From positions 159,293-223,292 of the forward strand of contig CAMYJB010000003.1 in the NCBI GenBank assembly GCA_947258565.1: a stretch of DNA of 64,000 nucleotides, given 5' to 3'. Position 1 is the stretch's first letter; every line of letters starts with the position of its first letter. The notes below the pieces were generated by a model. That model made no database searches and had not been told where the DNA came from. It saw only the letters and a program-made list of their open reading frames with translations. This DNA is from an uncultured Woeseiaceae bacterium. Its GTDB lineage: Bacteria > Pseudomonadota > Gammaproteobacteria > Steroidobacterales > Woeseiaceae. Shown here one piece after another: positions 43,730 through 52,455 of the stretch. Made by a program: the position numbers and the translations under genes.

Positions 43730-44643
43730 GGCTGCTTGCTTTCCACGAGGCGCATGAAAAGTTCTTCGAGCCGGTTCGCCTTGTTGCGCATGCTGACGAC
43801 CTCGATGCCGCGCGCATCCAGTGCCCGGAACAGGTCGTTGAGCGTGTGCGCCGGCCCCAGCTCCACTTCCAGTTCGCCACTGTCGACCAGCCCGGTTTGG
43901 AATCCGTCGAGCGCGGGAGCCCGATCCGCCTCGTCCGAGAGACTCAGCACGAACACTTCCCGCTGCAGCTTGCGGAGGACACGGCTCATTGGCGCGTCCT
44001 CGATAATCTCACCTTCGTCGATAATGGCGACGTGACGGCAGAGCGACTCGGCTTCCTCGAGGTAATGCGTGGTCAGGATGATGGTCGTTCCTGCCGCGTT
44101 GATATCGCGCAGGAAGGCCCACATGGAACGGCGGATCTCGATATCGACGCCCGCCGTCGGTTCGTCGAGTATCAGCAGCTTCGGCTCGTGCACGAGCGCC
44201 CGGGCGATCATCAGCCGTCGTTTCATGCCGCCGGAGAGACTCCGCGCTATGTCGTCGCGCCGGTCCCACAGGCGCAGGGCCCGCAGGTATTTCTCCGCTC
44301 GCTCGCGGGCAAGGCGGCCACTCAGCCCGTAATAGCCGGCCTGTGTGAGCACGATGTTGCCGACCTTTTCCCACTGGTTGATATTGAGTTCCTGTGGCAC
44401 CAGGCCGATGCATTCCTTGGCTGCTTCCAGTTCTCGGTCGATACTGTGCCCGAAGACCTCGACTTCCCCCGCGGACTTGTTCACCAGCGATGAGATGATC
44501 CCGATCGCCGTTGTCTTGCCGGCGCCGTTTGGCCCGAGGAGCGCGTAGAAATCACCGACGGCCACGTTGAAATTGATGCCCTTTAGCGCCTCGTTGCCGT
44601 TCGCGTAGGTCTTGCGCAGGTTTCGTATGGAGAGGGCGTTCAT
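43726..44643 (-). CDS. ABC transporter ATP-binding protein, YadG family
   Basis: The 305-residue protein (ATG 44643) has Walker A GPNGAGKTT, the Q-loop VPQELNINQWE, signature LSGGMKRRL, Walker B LLILDEPTAGVD, switch TTHYLEEAE and the YadG-type C-terminal extension (VSMRNKANRLEELFMRLVE). It energises the adjacent YadH-type permease. Confidence 0.93.
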   Translation of the reverse strand: MNALSIRNLRKTYANGNEALKGINFNVAVGDFYALLGPNGAGKTTAIGIISSLVNKSAGEVEVFGHSIDRELEAAKECIGLVPQELNINQWEKVGNIVLTQAGYYGLSGRLARERAEKYLRALRLWDRRDDIARSLSGGMKRRLMIARALVHEPKLLILDEPTAGVDIEIRRSMWAFLRDINAAGTTIILTTHYLEEAESLCRHVAIIDEGEIIEDAPMSRVLRKLQREVFVLSLSDEADRAPALDGFQTGLVDSGELEVELGPAHTLNDLFRALDARGIEVVSMRNKANRLEELFMRLVESKQP

Positions 44644-44700
44644 CAGGCGGCGTATTGTAACCATGCTGCCGCCGCATCGACACAGCCCGGCCGCCCGGCA

Positions 44701-45369
44701 TCATTGCCTGTGCCCGCCCGAGCTCCGGGACTTCACGGGCGGCAGCCTGCAGGCCGCCGCCGCGAGCGGCCGGTACTTGCGCGGCGGTCGCTGGGTCAGC
44801 ATCGTCTGCAGGGCCGCTACCCGTGCCGCGCGACGTGCCTCCCGCCGGTTACTGACGCCTGCCGTCAGCAACCTGTTCCAGATATCGGGCTTGTCGACCA
44901 TCCGCGGGGCGAGCAGCATCGGATCCTCCAGCGCTCGTGAATACAGGTCCATGAGCGTGCAGGCGGACAACTGCTCACACCAGCTCAGGCTGGCCCCGCT
45001 GAGCAGTCGTACGGCATAGGGATTGCGCTGTGCGAGCTGCCACAGGAACCCCAATCCGGCAGCAACGAGCGCCGACGCCGCGTCGTCGCGGAGCTGCAGG
45101 CACTCCAGCAGGTCTCGGGTCCGCTGCTCGGCGAACAACGATTGCCATCGCGCTTCGTCGTCCTCCGCGAACGACATGAGCAGGAACGGGCTGCGCCCGA
45201 GGCGCTCGCGCTGCCGGCCGCTGAGCGCGCCGAGCCGCGCGCGGATCTCCGGCGGCAGGGCGCGTCCGCGGTGCTCCTCCGGCGGCCGTGTTCGCTGCCA
45301 GGCGATAAAGGCGCTGTTCAGCACGAAGACGTTTGCGAGGTCTGCTGGTTCCGGGCCGTGGTAATGCAT
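44701..45369 (-). CDS. Hypothetical protein with an FlhD-like N-terminal half
   Basis: The 222-residue protein has no database-certain family. Its first 85 residues share the FlhD pattern: LANVFVLNSAFIAWQR compares with the FlhD LLKHIYDINLSYLLLAQR, then an LG-A-L-S-x-x-Q-x-x-x-L helix and LLMSFAEDD, comparable to LVCHFRFD. A second helical half (LLSGASLSWCEQLSACTLMD) and a basic tail follow. It diverges from an FlhC homologue across a 130-base AT-rich gap, as expected if the two form an FlhDC-like complex. Similarity is by eye and needs testing. Confidence 0.5.
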   Translation of the reverse strand: MHYHGPEPADLANVFVLNSAFIAWQRTRPPEEHRGRALPPEIRARLGALSGRQRERLGRSPFLLMSFAEDDEARWQSLFAEQRTRDLLECLQLRDDAASALVAAGLGFLWQLAQRNPYAVRLLSGASLSWCEQLSACTLMDLYSRALEDPMLLAPRMVDKPDIWNRLLTAGVSNRREARRAARVAALQTMLTQRPPRKYRPLAAAACRLPPVKSRSSGGHRQ

Positions 45370-45499
45370 CGCTCCGCTCCTGACGACGAATCTCGATGGA
45401 TTCGGTAGTTACGCTATATTCTCTTTTTATCCCACTTATGGATGATATAGTGGAACAAAAGAAAGTATATGGGCATTTTCGATCATAAGAAGGAAAAAT

Positions 45500-46090
45500 A
45501 TGCGCCTGACCGACGATCGCTATGCGAACGAGAGAAGCCAGTTCGAGCTGGCCCTGCGTATGATTCGCCACGAAGCCCGCACCCGGACCATTCGCGAGTG
45601 CACCGGGCTCTCCGACGACAGGATTCGCAAGCTCTACTGGACCTATTTCCGCAATTCCGGCGTCACCGGGGTGCGGCGGCGGCGCGGCAAGTCGCCGCGG
45701 CAGATCACCCGCTTCGTCAAGAATGCCCAGCACCAGCTGCAATCGACCACGCTCGTGGCGCTCTACAACGCCGGGCTGTTGCTGCGTATCGATGAGCGCA
45801 AGCTGGTTCATCCGTGCTGGCCACGGCCCGATGTCGAGTTCGGACACCGGTTGTGCAGGGCCTTCGAGACCTACCTGTTACTGCACGAACGCCCGCTCCT
45901 CAGCTTCGAGTGGGCATGGACGCTGCTGCACAGCATTTGCGGTGACGAACTCTACCTGGCCTCATGCGCCGGCTGCGACTCCTGTTACGTTCAGGACGCC
46001 TTCGCGCTCGACCTGAAGACCTGCCCGTGCTGCGAGATCGAGGCCGAGCGGCGCCGCCGTCCCGGCGTCAAGAGCTTCGGCGGCGATTGA
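45500..46090 (+). CDS. FlhC-family transcriptional regulator
   Basis: The 196-residue protein matches FlhC: helix ELALRMIRHEARTRTIRECTG, LSDDRIRKLYWTYFRNSG, a central helical domain, and the C-terminal zinc site with cysteines in SCAGCDSCYV and TCPCCEIE. In enterics FlhC binds DNA with FlhD as the flagellar master regulator. Here there are no flagellar genes within the window, and the adjacent divergent gene encodes a longer FlhD-like candidate. The AT-rich promoter region and a good AAGGA ribosome-binding site support expression. The regulated genes are unknown. Confidence 0.85.
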   Translation: MRLTDDRYANERSQFELALRMIRHEARTRTIRECTGLSDDRIRKLYWTYFRNSGVTGVRRRRGKSPRQITRFVKNAQHQLQSTTLVALYNAGLLLRIDERKLVHPCWPRPDVEFGHRLCRAFETYLLLHERPLLSFEWAWTLLHSICGDELYLASCAGCDSCYVQDAFALDLKTCPCCEIEAERRRRPGVKSFGGD

Positions 46091-46151
46091 ATCGCGCCCG
46101 CTGCATTCGGGTAAACTGCGCCCCACGATCGGTAGCCACCTGGGAGTTCGG

Positions 46152-47039
46152 GTGCAGGATCACAATGTATTCGCAGGCGCATTTGTCGATCGCAGTGGCG
46201 AACGGCGCAAGGATCCCGAGTGGCTTGCGCGGGCAGCAAGAAGCGACGCGTGCCGCTTCGTTCCCGTCTGGGGTGACAGGTGCCTGGTAGGCGGCGACCC
46301 CCCGCATGCCATCCTGCTCGAGCGCAGCCAGGCCGAATCGTTTATGGACGACGACCACCTGATATTCCTCGGGCTGTTTCACGACCGGCCGGCCTTCGCG
46401 TTTTCGATCGACAGGGAGCAACCACCGCCATTCGCCGAATTCGGTGAGTTCCAGGACCTGCGTTTGCTCGGCACGGTCCTGCCCCCGGACGAGGCCAACC
46501 TCGCGGCTCACGCGAGGGCTCTCGTGCTGTGGCATGCGTCTCAGCGGTTCTGCGGCGTATGCGGCAGCGCCGCGCGGCCCGAGGCGGGAGGCAATACGCG
46601 AATCTGCACGAATGCCGGCTGTGGGCGGGTCATTTTCCCGCGAGTCGACCCGGCCATCATCGTGCTGGTCTCGGATGGCCACCGCTGCCTGCTCGGCCGG
46701 CAAGCGAGCTGGCCCGAGGGTCGTTACTCGACGATTGCCGGTTTCGCCGAACCGGGCGAGAGTCTCGAAGACGCGGTCCGGCGTGAGGTCTACGAGGAGA
46801 CGGACGTGCGCGTGGGCGCTGTTCGCTACCACAGTTCGCAGCCGTGGCCGTTTCCGTCATCGCTTATGATCGGCTTCGTCGCGGACGCCACCTCGTCGGA
46901 TATCCGTCTCAACGATGCAGAACTCGAGGATGCCCGGTGGTTCACTCGCGAGGAACTGCGCTCGGGCTTTCCGAAGTTGCCGTTCCGAATCTCGATCGCG
47001 CGCCGTCTCGTCGATTACTGGATCGAACTCAGCGAATGA
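46152..47039 (+). CDS. nudC: NAD(+) diphosphatase / NAD-capped RNA decapping hydrolase
   Basis: The 295-residue protein has the NudC architecture: an N-terminal domain, a four-cysteine zinc ribbon (CGVCGS...CTNAGCGR), and a Nudix domain with the box GFAEPGESLEDAVRREVYEE. The NudC-specific SQPWPFPSS motif follows. It cleaves NADH/NAD and removes NAD caps from RNA. The start is GTG 46152 behind GGGAG. Confidence 0.94.
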   Translation: MQDHNVFAGAFVDRSGERRKDPEWLARAARSDACRFVPVWGDRCLVGGDPPHAILLERSQAESFMDDDHLIFLGLFHDRPAFAFSIDREQPPPFAEFGEFQDLRLLGTVLPPDEANLAAHARALVLWHASQRFCGVCGSAARPEAGGNTRICTNAGCGRVIFPRVDPAIIVLVSDGHRCLLGRQASWPEGRYSTIAGFAEPGESLEDAVRREVYEETDVRVGAVRYHSSQPWPFPSSLMIGFVADATSSDIRLNDAELEDARWFTREELRSGFPKLPFRISIARRLVDYWIELSE

Positions 47040-47077
47040 CCCACGCGCCCCGCCGTGGGCGTTGCTATGCTTCACGC

Positions 47078-47851
47078 ATGTGTCTGCTGGTCTTCGCCCT
47101 GCGCAAGCATCCCGGCCTGCCCCTGATCGTCGCGGGCAATCGCGACGAATTTCACGCACGCCCTACCCAGGCGGCGCACTGGTGGCCGGACAAGCGCGAC
47201 ATCGTCGGCGGTCGCGACCTGCAGGCCGGTGGCACCTGGCTTGCCATGCACCGCAACGGCAGGTTTGCCGCCGTTACGAATTACCGGGACGCCCACAGGG
47301 AAAAACCGGGGCTGCAGTCGCGAGGCCACCTGATAACCGGCTTTCTCGACGCGAACGCAAATGTCGTCGACTACCTGGAATCGATCGATGGCGGCGCCTA
47401 CGCCGGCTTCAACCTGCTGGTGGCCGATCGCCAGTCGGCCGGCTATCTCTCGAATCGCGGAGCCGGTATGCGTGAACTGTCGCCGGGTATCTACGGGCTC
47501 AGCAACGCGACGCTCGACGACCCGTGGACCAAGGTCACGCGCACGAAATCGAAGCTTGCAGAGTTGATCGATGCGGACAACGTCAACGAAACCACCCTGA
47601 TGCGCATGCTCGGCGACCGGGAAAAAGCGTCGGCTGATGAAGTGCAGACGAACGGGCTGTCCTTCTCGATGGCACATGCGCTCACCGCGCCGTTCATCGT
47701 GCACCCCGAGTACGGCACACGCTGCTCGACGGTCCTGACGATTGACGATGGGGGAATCGTGCGCTTACTGGAGCGAAGCTTCGATGCCAGCGGGCGCCCC
47801 GGCGGTGACGCAAAGTTCAAGTTCGAATCAGGCGGCCAGAACGCGCAGTAG
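47078..47851 (+). CDS. NRDE-family protein
   Basis: The 257-residue protein begins MCLLVFALRKHPGLPLIVAG followed by NRDEFHARPT, the family's defining motif with a Cys2 as in N-terminal-nucleophile hydrolases. It continues with GGRDLQAGGTWLA and NYRDA. Animal relatives (TANGO2) are linked to heme or lipid handling, but the enzymatic role is unsettled. It starts 39 bases after nudC and its 3' end overlaps the esterase gene on the other strand by 24 bases. Confidence 0.9.
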   Translation: MCLLVFALRKHPGLPLIVAGNRDEFHARPTQAAHWWPDKRDIVGGRDLQAGGTWLAMHRNGRFAAVTNYRDAHREKPGLQSRGHLITGFLDANANVVDYLESIDGGAYAGFNLLVADRQSAGYLSNRGAGMRELSPGIYGLSNATLDDPWTKVTRTKSKLAELIDADNVNETTLMRMLGDREKASADEVQTNGLSFSMAHALTAPFIVHPEYGTRCSTVLTIDDGGIVRLLERSFDASGRPGGDAKFKFESGGQNAQ

Positions 47852-48490
47852 CCACGTGCGAATGTCAGCGATCTCCTGCGGACAGACGGCGTGCGCCATC
47901 GGGTAGTCGTGCCACTCCACCTTGAACCCGACCCCGGCAAGTGCGTCGGCCGAGGAGCGCCCGTACTGCATCGGTATCATCGGATCGAACTGCCCGTGTG
48001 CCATGAAGACCGGTACGGAGGCATCAACCGCGCCTCCCTGAAGTGCATCGGGCAGCGCCAGCCAGCTCGACAAAGCCATTAGCCCTGCGAGCTTTTTCTC
48101 GGATCGCAGGACCGTGTTGATGGCGATGGCTCCGCCCTGGGAGAAGCCGGCAACGACGATGCGACCCGGCGCGATACCGCGTTGTTCTTCGCGGGCAATG
48201 AGCGCCTCGAGCGCAGCACTGCTCTCACCAATCCCGGCGGAGTCGACCGGCCCGCCGCGATCGAGCGACACGATGTCGTACCAGGCCCGCATCGCCATGC
48301 CGCCGTTGATGGTCACGGGCCGCACCGGTGCATGGGGAAAGACGAAGCGCAGCGGCAAGTTATCGGGCAGCCGTAATTCCGGGACGACCGGCTCGAAATC
48401 GTGGCCATCGGCGCCCAGGCCATGCAGCCAGATTACGCTGGCGGAGGGCTCGGGCCCCGTCTCGACTTCGACAGTCTGGGTATCGGACAT
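47828..48490 (-). CDS. Carboxylesterase / acyl-protein thioesterase-type hydrolase
   Basis: The 220-residue protein is a compact alpha/beta hydrolase: VIWLHGLGADGHDF (oxyanion loop), FVFPHAPVRPVTINGGMAMR, nucleophile elbow GFSQGGAIA, aspartate in HGQFDPMIP and histidine in PMAHAV. Family members (EstB, YpfH) hydrolyse short-chain esters or phospholipids in the cytoplasm. It stands alone on the minus strand, divergent from argR. Confidence 0.93.
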   Translation of the reverse strand: MSDTQTVEVETGPEPSASVIWLHGLGADGHDFEPVVPELRLPDNLPLRFVFPHAPVRPVTINGGMAMRAWYDIVSLDRGGPVDSAGIGESSAALEALIAREEQRGIAPGRIVVAGFSQGGAIAINTVLRSEKKLAGLMALSSWLALPDALQGGAVDASVPVFMAHGQFDPMIPMQYGRSSADALAGVGFKVEWHDYPMAHAVCPQEIADIRTWLLRVLAA

Positions 48491-48589
48491 GGACGCTCCG
48501 TGGATCCGGGGTTTGCCGCAACAGGGTGGAAGCGGCGCAGTTTAGGGCCTGTTTCCACGAGGAACAAGGCGAAAAACGCCAATCAAGCC

Positions 48590-48627
48590 TTGACGATGTA
48601 TGCGCATGATGTTAATTATATGCGCAT
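48590..48627 (+). promoter_or_regulatory. argR promoter with two ATGCGCAT boxes (putative ArgR operator)
   Basis: TTGACG (48590-48595) and AATTAT (48614-48619) are spaced by 18 bases. The palindrome ATGCGCAT occurs at 48600-48607, between -35 and -10, and again at 48620-48627, just after the -10. The 20-base centre-to-centre distance is close to that of tandem ARG boxes. The half sites TGTAT/TATAT resemble ARG boxes only partly, so assignment to ArgR is an inference. Confidence 0.55.
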
Positions 48628-48645
48628 ATTTATGCGGAGAGGCTC

Positions 48646-49098
48646 ATGCCGAACCCGAACAGCGACCAGGACCGGCGCCGCCGCGCGATTCGCGAGCTGC
48701 TGGGCGGCGGGCCCGTTGCCACCCAGCAGGTACTGGTCACGGAACTCGCCCGGCGCGGTTTTACAGCGACGCAGTCGAGCGTAAGCCGCGACCTCAGGGA
48801 GATTGGCGCGATCAAGACGGCCCGCGGCTACGAACTCGAGCCCGGCGACATGGCGGACAGGCCGGAGCTGAACGCGATTGGCGAATTCGTTCGTGCCATT
48901 CTGCCCGCCGGACCACACCTGATCGTGCTGCGCACGGCCATCGGTGCAGCGCAGCGGGTCGCGCTGGCCCTCGACCGCGCCGACTGGCCCGAGATCGTCG
49001 GCAACATCGGCGGCGACGATACGGTTTTCGTGGCCACCGACTCCGCCAATCACCAGAAGATTCTCGCCGCCAGGCTGGAACGTATCGTCGCGCGCTGA
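48646..49098 (+). CDS. argR: Arginine repressor ArgR
   Basis: The 150-residue protein has an N-terminal winged helix (RRRRAIRELLGGGPVATQQVL, TATQSSVSRDLREIGAIKTA) and the C-terminal arginine-binding oligomerisation domain, with GDDTVFVA where typical ArgR has GDDT. It is the first gene of the arginine operon, 25 bases ahead of argG, and should repress the operon in response to arginine. A good GGAGAG ribosome-binding site precedes the ATG. Confidence 0.95.
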   Translation: MPNPNSDQDRRRRAIRELLGGGPVATQQVLVTELARRGFTATQSSVSRDLREIGAIKTARGYELEPGDMADRPELNAIGEFVRAILPAGPHLIVLRTAIGAAQRVALALDRADWPEIVGNIGGDDTVFVATDSANHQKILAARLERIVAR

Positions 49099-49123
49099 TG
49101 CGCGCCGCCCCCGGAGCATACTT

Positions 49124-50338
49124 GTGAGCAAAGACCAGACACCCATCATTCTTGCGTTCTCAGGCGGTCTCGACACCTCCTTCTGCGTGCCGTGGCTCAG
49201 GGAAACCTACGGCCGCGATGTCGTGACCGCCACGGTCGACACGGGGGGCATCGACGCGGCGGCCGCAGAACAACTCGAGGCGCGTGCCTACACGCTCGGC
49301 GCCGTGGAGCATGTGCTCATCGACGCCCGGCAGGACTTCTTCGCTACGGTCATCCGGTACCTGATCGCGGGCAACGTGCTCAGGGGCAACGCCTACCCGC
49401 TGTGCGTCGGCGCGGAGCGCGGGCTGCAGGCTTCCCGGCTCGCGGCGATTGCCAATGAACGCGGAGCTACCACTGTCGCACACGGGTGTACGGCTGCCGG
49501 CAATGACCAGGTGCGTTTCGAGGTCGCGTTGCGCACGCTGAGCCCCGGCCTCGAGGTACTGGCGCCCGTGCGCGACAACAGCTGGGTGCGGGACGAGCAG
49601 CTCGCGTATCTCGAGAAACACGGCCTGCCGCTGCCGGCGCAGGGTTCTGCCTATTCCATCAACCGCGGTCTGTGGGGCATCACGATCGGCGGTCGGGAAA
49701 CGCTGACGTCGCAGAACTCGATCCCCGAAGACGCCTGGGTACTGTCCGCAAAGGCATTCAGTGAGCCCCTGGAACCGAGCCGGCACACGCTCGAATTCGA
49801 GCACGGCATCCCGGTCGCGCTCGACGGTGAGAGACTCTCGCCTGTCGCGTTGATCGAGGCGCTCGAGAAGCTGGCCGGTAGTTACGGTATCGGCCGCGGC
49901 ATCCACCTCGGCGACACCGTGCTCGGCACCAAGGGCCGGGTCGCTTTCGAAGCGCCCGCGGCCGTTACCCTGATCACGGCGCACCGGGAACTGGAAAAGC
50001 TCGTGCTCAGCGCACAGCAAGCACGTGTAAAAGACAGCATCGCCGCGACCTACGGTGACCTGGTGCACGAAGGCAAACAGCTCGATCGGGTCTGTGCCGA
50101 TATCGAGGCGCTGCTCGAGTCGTCCCAACAGCGGGTCAGCGGCAGCGTCACGTTCACGCTGCGCCCGGGTTCGTTGTTCATCGACGGTGTGGACTCACCG
50201 CACTCGCTGCTCGCAGCGACGAAAGGCGTCTATGGCGAATCGGCCGGCGAGTGGACGCCTGCCGACACGCTCGGCTACGCCCGCATCCTCTCGTTGCCGG
50301 GCACGCTGCAGACACGCGCCGCGGGAGGCGAATCGTGA
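49124..50338 (+). CDS. argG: Argininosuccinate synthase
   Basis: The 404-residue protein has the N-type ATP pyrophosphatase loop FSGGLDTSFCVPWL, the ATVDTGG segment, the AHGCTAAGNDQVRF substrate site and IGRGIHLGDTVLGTKGR. It joins citrulline and aspartate with ATP. The sequence resembles the Xanthomonas/Bacteroidetes form (SFCIPYL/SFCVKYL after SGGLDT) rather than the E. coli type. The start is GTG 49124 with GGAG seven bases upstream. It overlaps the next gene (GTGA). Confidence 0.95.
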   Translation: MSKDQTPIILAFSGGLDTSFCVPWLRETYGRDVVTATVDTGGIDAAAAEQLEARAYTLGAVEHVLIDARQDFFATVIRYLIAGNVLRGNAYPLCVGAERGLQASRLAAIANERGATTVAHGCTAAGNDQVRFEVALRTLSPGLEVLAPVRDNSWVRDEQLAYLEKHGLPLPAQGSAYSINRGLWGITIGGRETLTSQNSIPEDAWVLSAKAFSEPLEPSRHTLEFEHGIPVALDGERLSPVALIEALEKLAGSYGIGRGIHLGDTVLGTKGRVAFEAPAAVTLITAHRELEKLVLSAQQARVKDSIAATYGDLVHEGKQLDRVCADIEALLESSQQRVSGSVTFTLRPGSLFIDGVDSPHSLLAATKGVYGESAGEWTPADTLGYARILSLPGTLQTRAAGGES

Positions 50339-51390
50339 AATCCGTTTTCGTCGACAAGGTCGCGTCGGTTGCGCAGCACAGCGACCTGAGCAACAAGCTG
50401 AGGTTGTCGTCGGAGATTCCTTGCGAGGAAGGCGTGCTCGTCGCCGTGCGCGTATTGAACAACAAGGCGCGTTACAACCAGCTCGAGCTCACGTCCGGAC
50501 GCATGGCCACGGTCACCCAGGGCGACATCGTGGTGGGCGCACTCGGGCATCGCAAGGCACTGCTGGGTTACTCGGGGCACCTGCCCACGGAGCTCGATGT
50601 CGGCGACACGATCCAGCTCCTCAACATCGGAGGCGTCCTGGGAATATGCGATTCGGCCAATCCCGATGTCGGGCCGCCGTTCGACTGCGAAGTGCTGGGC
50701 ACCGTCCTGCACTTCCCGTACCTCGGCGAGCGCATCGGCGTGCCCGCCCGCGCCGGCGCGCAGGAATTCGACCCCGGTGCTTCGCTGGACACGCAGGGAG
50801 TGCCGGTCGTGGCGCTCGCCGGCACCTGCATGGATTCGGGCAAGACGGCCGCCGCCTGCGCCATTGTCAGCCGCCTGCGGCATCGCGGACTGCACGTGGC
50901 CGCCTGCAAGGCAACGGGCGTATCCCTGCGTCGCGACATCCTCGCGATGCAGGACGCCGGCGCAGCGGAGACAACCATCTTCTCTGACCTCGGCATCGTT
51001 ACGACGACGGCTGAAAACGGGCCCGCACTGACGCGGACCCTGTTGACCAATCTTGCCGCCGACAAGCCGGACGTGATCGTGCTCGAACTGGGTGACGGCC
51101 TGCTCGGCGCGTACGGAGTGGAGGCCATACTCTCCGATGCGTCGATCCGCGATGCCCTCACAGCGGTCGCGCTGTGTGCGAACGACCCGGTCGCGGCGTG
51201 GGGCGGCGCGAAGATCCTCAGGGAGCAGTTCGACATCGAGCCTGCCGTCGTGACCGGTCCCGCGACCGACAACGCCGTCGGTATCGACCAGATCTCGGAG
51301 CGGCTCGACCTGCCCGCAATCAATGCCCTGTCGAATGGCGTGGCACTCGGTGACCACATCGCCGGCGTGCTCGAGGGGGGGCGGAAATGA
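50335..51390 (+). CDS. P-loop NTPase-fold protein (DUF1611/DgcN-like) embedded in the arginine operon
   Basis: The 351-residue protein has a beta-rich N-terminal domain (about residues 1-155). A P-loop domain follows with LAGTCMDSGKTAAACAIVSR (Walker A), a helix with HVAACKATGVSLRRD, an IVLELGDGLLGAYG (Walker B-like) strand and an AINALSNG C-terminus. The layout resembles DUF1611 and dethiobiotin-synthetase-like folds. A DUF1611 member (DgcN) has been described as a glutamate N-acetyltransferase, so this protein is a candidate for the missing glutamate N-acylation step. It overlaps argG and argC by four bases each. Function is inferred only. Confidence 0.7.
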   Translation: MKSVFVDKVASVAQHSDLSNKLRLSSEIPCEEGVLVAVRVLNNKARYNQLELTSGRMATVTQGDIVVGALGHRKALLGYSGHLPTELDVGDTIQLLNIGGVLGICDSANPDVGPPFDCEVLGTVLHFPYLGERIGVPARAGAQEFDPGASLDTQGVPVVALAGTCMDSGKTAAACAIVSRLRHRGLHVAACKATGVSLRRDILAMQDAGAAETTIFSDLGIVTTTAENGPALTRTLLTNLAADKPDVIVLELGDGLLGAYGVEAILSDASIRDALTAVALCANDPVAAWGGAKILREQFDIEPAVVTGPATDNAVGIDQISERLDLPAINALSNGVALGDHIAGVLEGGRK

Positions 51391-52445
51391 CCTCCGTGCC
51401 CGCCGTCGTGCTCGGCGCCACCGGCTATGTCGGTGGCGAACTGTTGCGGCTGATCGCGACCCACCCGCTGTTCGACCTGGTCGCAGCGGTGTCCGAGAGC
51501 CGCGCCGGCGAACCGGTCGCGGACACATTCCCGCACCTGGGCTCGGCGTTCGACGATACGCTGTTTGCAGCACACGGTACGTGGCTCGAAACGATCCCGG
51601 CAGGGTCGCCGCTGGCCCTGTTTTCCGCTGCGCCGCACGGCGCGTCGGCGGCCATGATCGCAAAGGTACTCGAGCAGGCGAAAGAGCGTGACATCGGCGT
51701 CCGCGTTGTCGACGTCTCTGCCGATTTTCGTTACCGCGACGCTGCCGCCTACGAATCGGTATACGGCGCCGCGCACGGCGCGCCGCAACTCCTGGGTGAT
51801 TTCGTCTGTGCAGTACCTGAACATCTTGCCGGAACCGACACACAGCACGTCGCCCACCCGGGCTGTTTCGCGACCGCGATATTGCTGGCCGCCGTGCCGT
51901 TGCTGCAATCCGGACTGGTCAACCCCGAGCTGTTCATAACCGGGATTACCGGCAGCACGGGCTCGGGGCGCGCGCCGCAACCGGGCACGCATCACCCGGA
52001 GCGACACAGCAACCTGTATGCCTACAAGGCGCTCTCTCACCGGCATGCGCCGGAGATTGCGAACCTGGCGGAGGCCGCGTCCGGCATCCGAGCCGGTATC
52101 AACTTCGTTCCGCACTCGGGACCTTTTGCGCGCGGCATATTCGCCAGCGTGCAGGCGCAGGCGACGGGCGAGATAGCCGCCGAACGATTGCGCGAGTCGC
52201 TCGAATCACTGTACGCGGATGCGCCCTTCGTGCGGGTCGTCGACGGCTCGCCGAAACTCAAGAACGTCGTGGCAAGCAACATGGCCGAAGTCGGTTTCGC
52301 GGTTTCCGGCAATACCGTGGTCGCGATGACCGCGATCGACAACCTGGTGAAAGGCGCGGCGGGCGGCGCGATGCAGTGGATGAACCGCCTGTTCGACCAG
52401 CCAGACACGGCGGGGCTTGCAGGCATTCCGCCGGGCTGGACCTGA
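51387..52445 (+). CDS. argC: N-acyl-gamma-glutamyl-phosphate reductase
   Basis: The 352-residue protein has an NADP Rossmann motif (VVLGATGYVGGELLRL), the catalytic cysteine in HPGCFATA, and the conserved stretches ITGSTGSGRAPQPGTHHPE and ALSHRHAPEI. It reduces N-acyl-glutamyl phosphate to the semialdehyde. The ERHSNLYAYKALSHRHAPE region is like that of bifunctional ArgC/LysY enzymes, but no LysW carrier or ArgX ligase is encoded nearby. It overlaps the P-loop gene (ATGA). Confidence 0.93.
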   Translation: MTSVPAVVLGATGYVGGELLRLIATHPLFDLVAAVSESRAGEPVADTFPHLGSAFDDTLFAAHGTWLETIPAGSPLALFSAAPHGASAAMIAKVLEQAKERDIGVRVVDVSADFRYRDAAAYESVYGAAHGAPQLLGDFVCAVPEHLAGTDTQHVAHPGCFATAILLAAVPLLQSGLVNPELFITGITGSTGSGRAPQPGTHHPERHSNLYAYKALSHRHAPEIANLAEAASGIRAGINFVPHSGPFARGIFASVQAQATGEIAAERLRESLESLYADAPFVRVVDGSPKLKNVVASNMAEVGFAVSGNTVVAMTAIDNLVKGAAGGAMQWMNRLFDQPDTAGLAGIPPGWT

Positions 52446-52455
52446 GGTGGACCCG

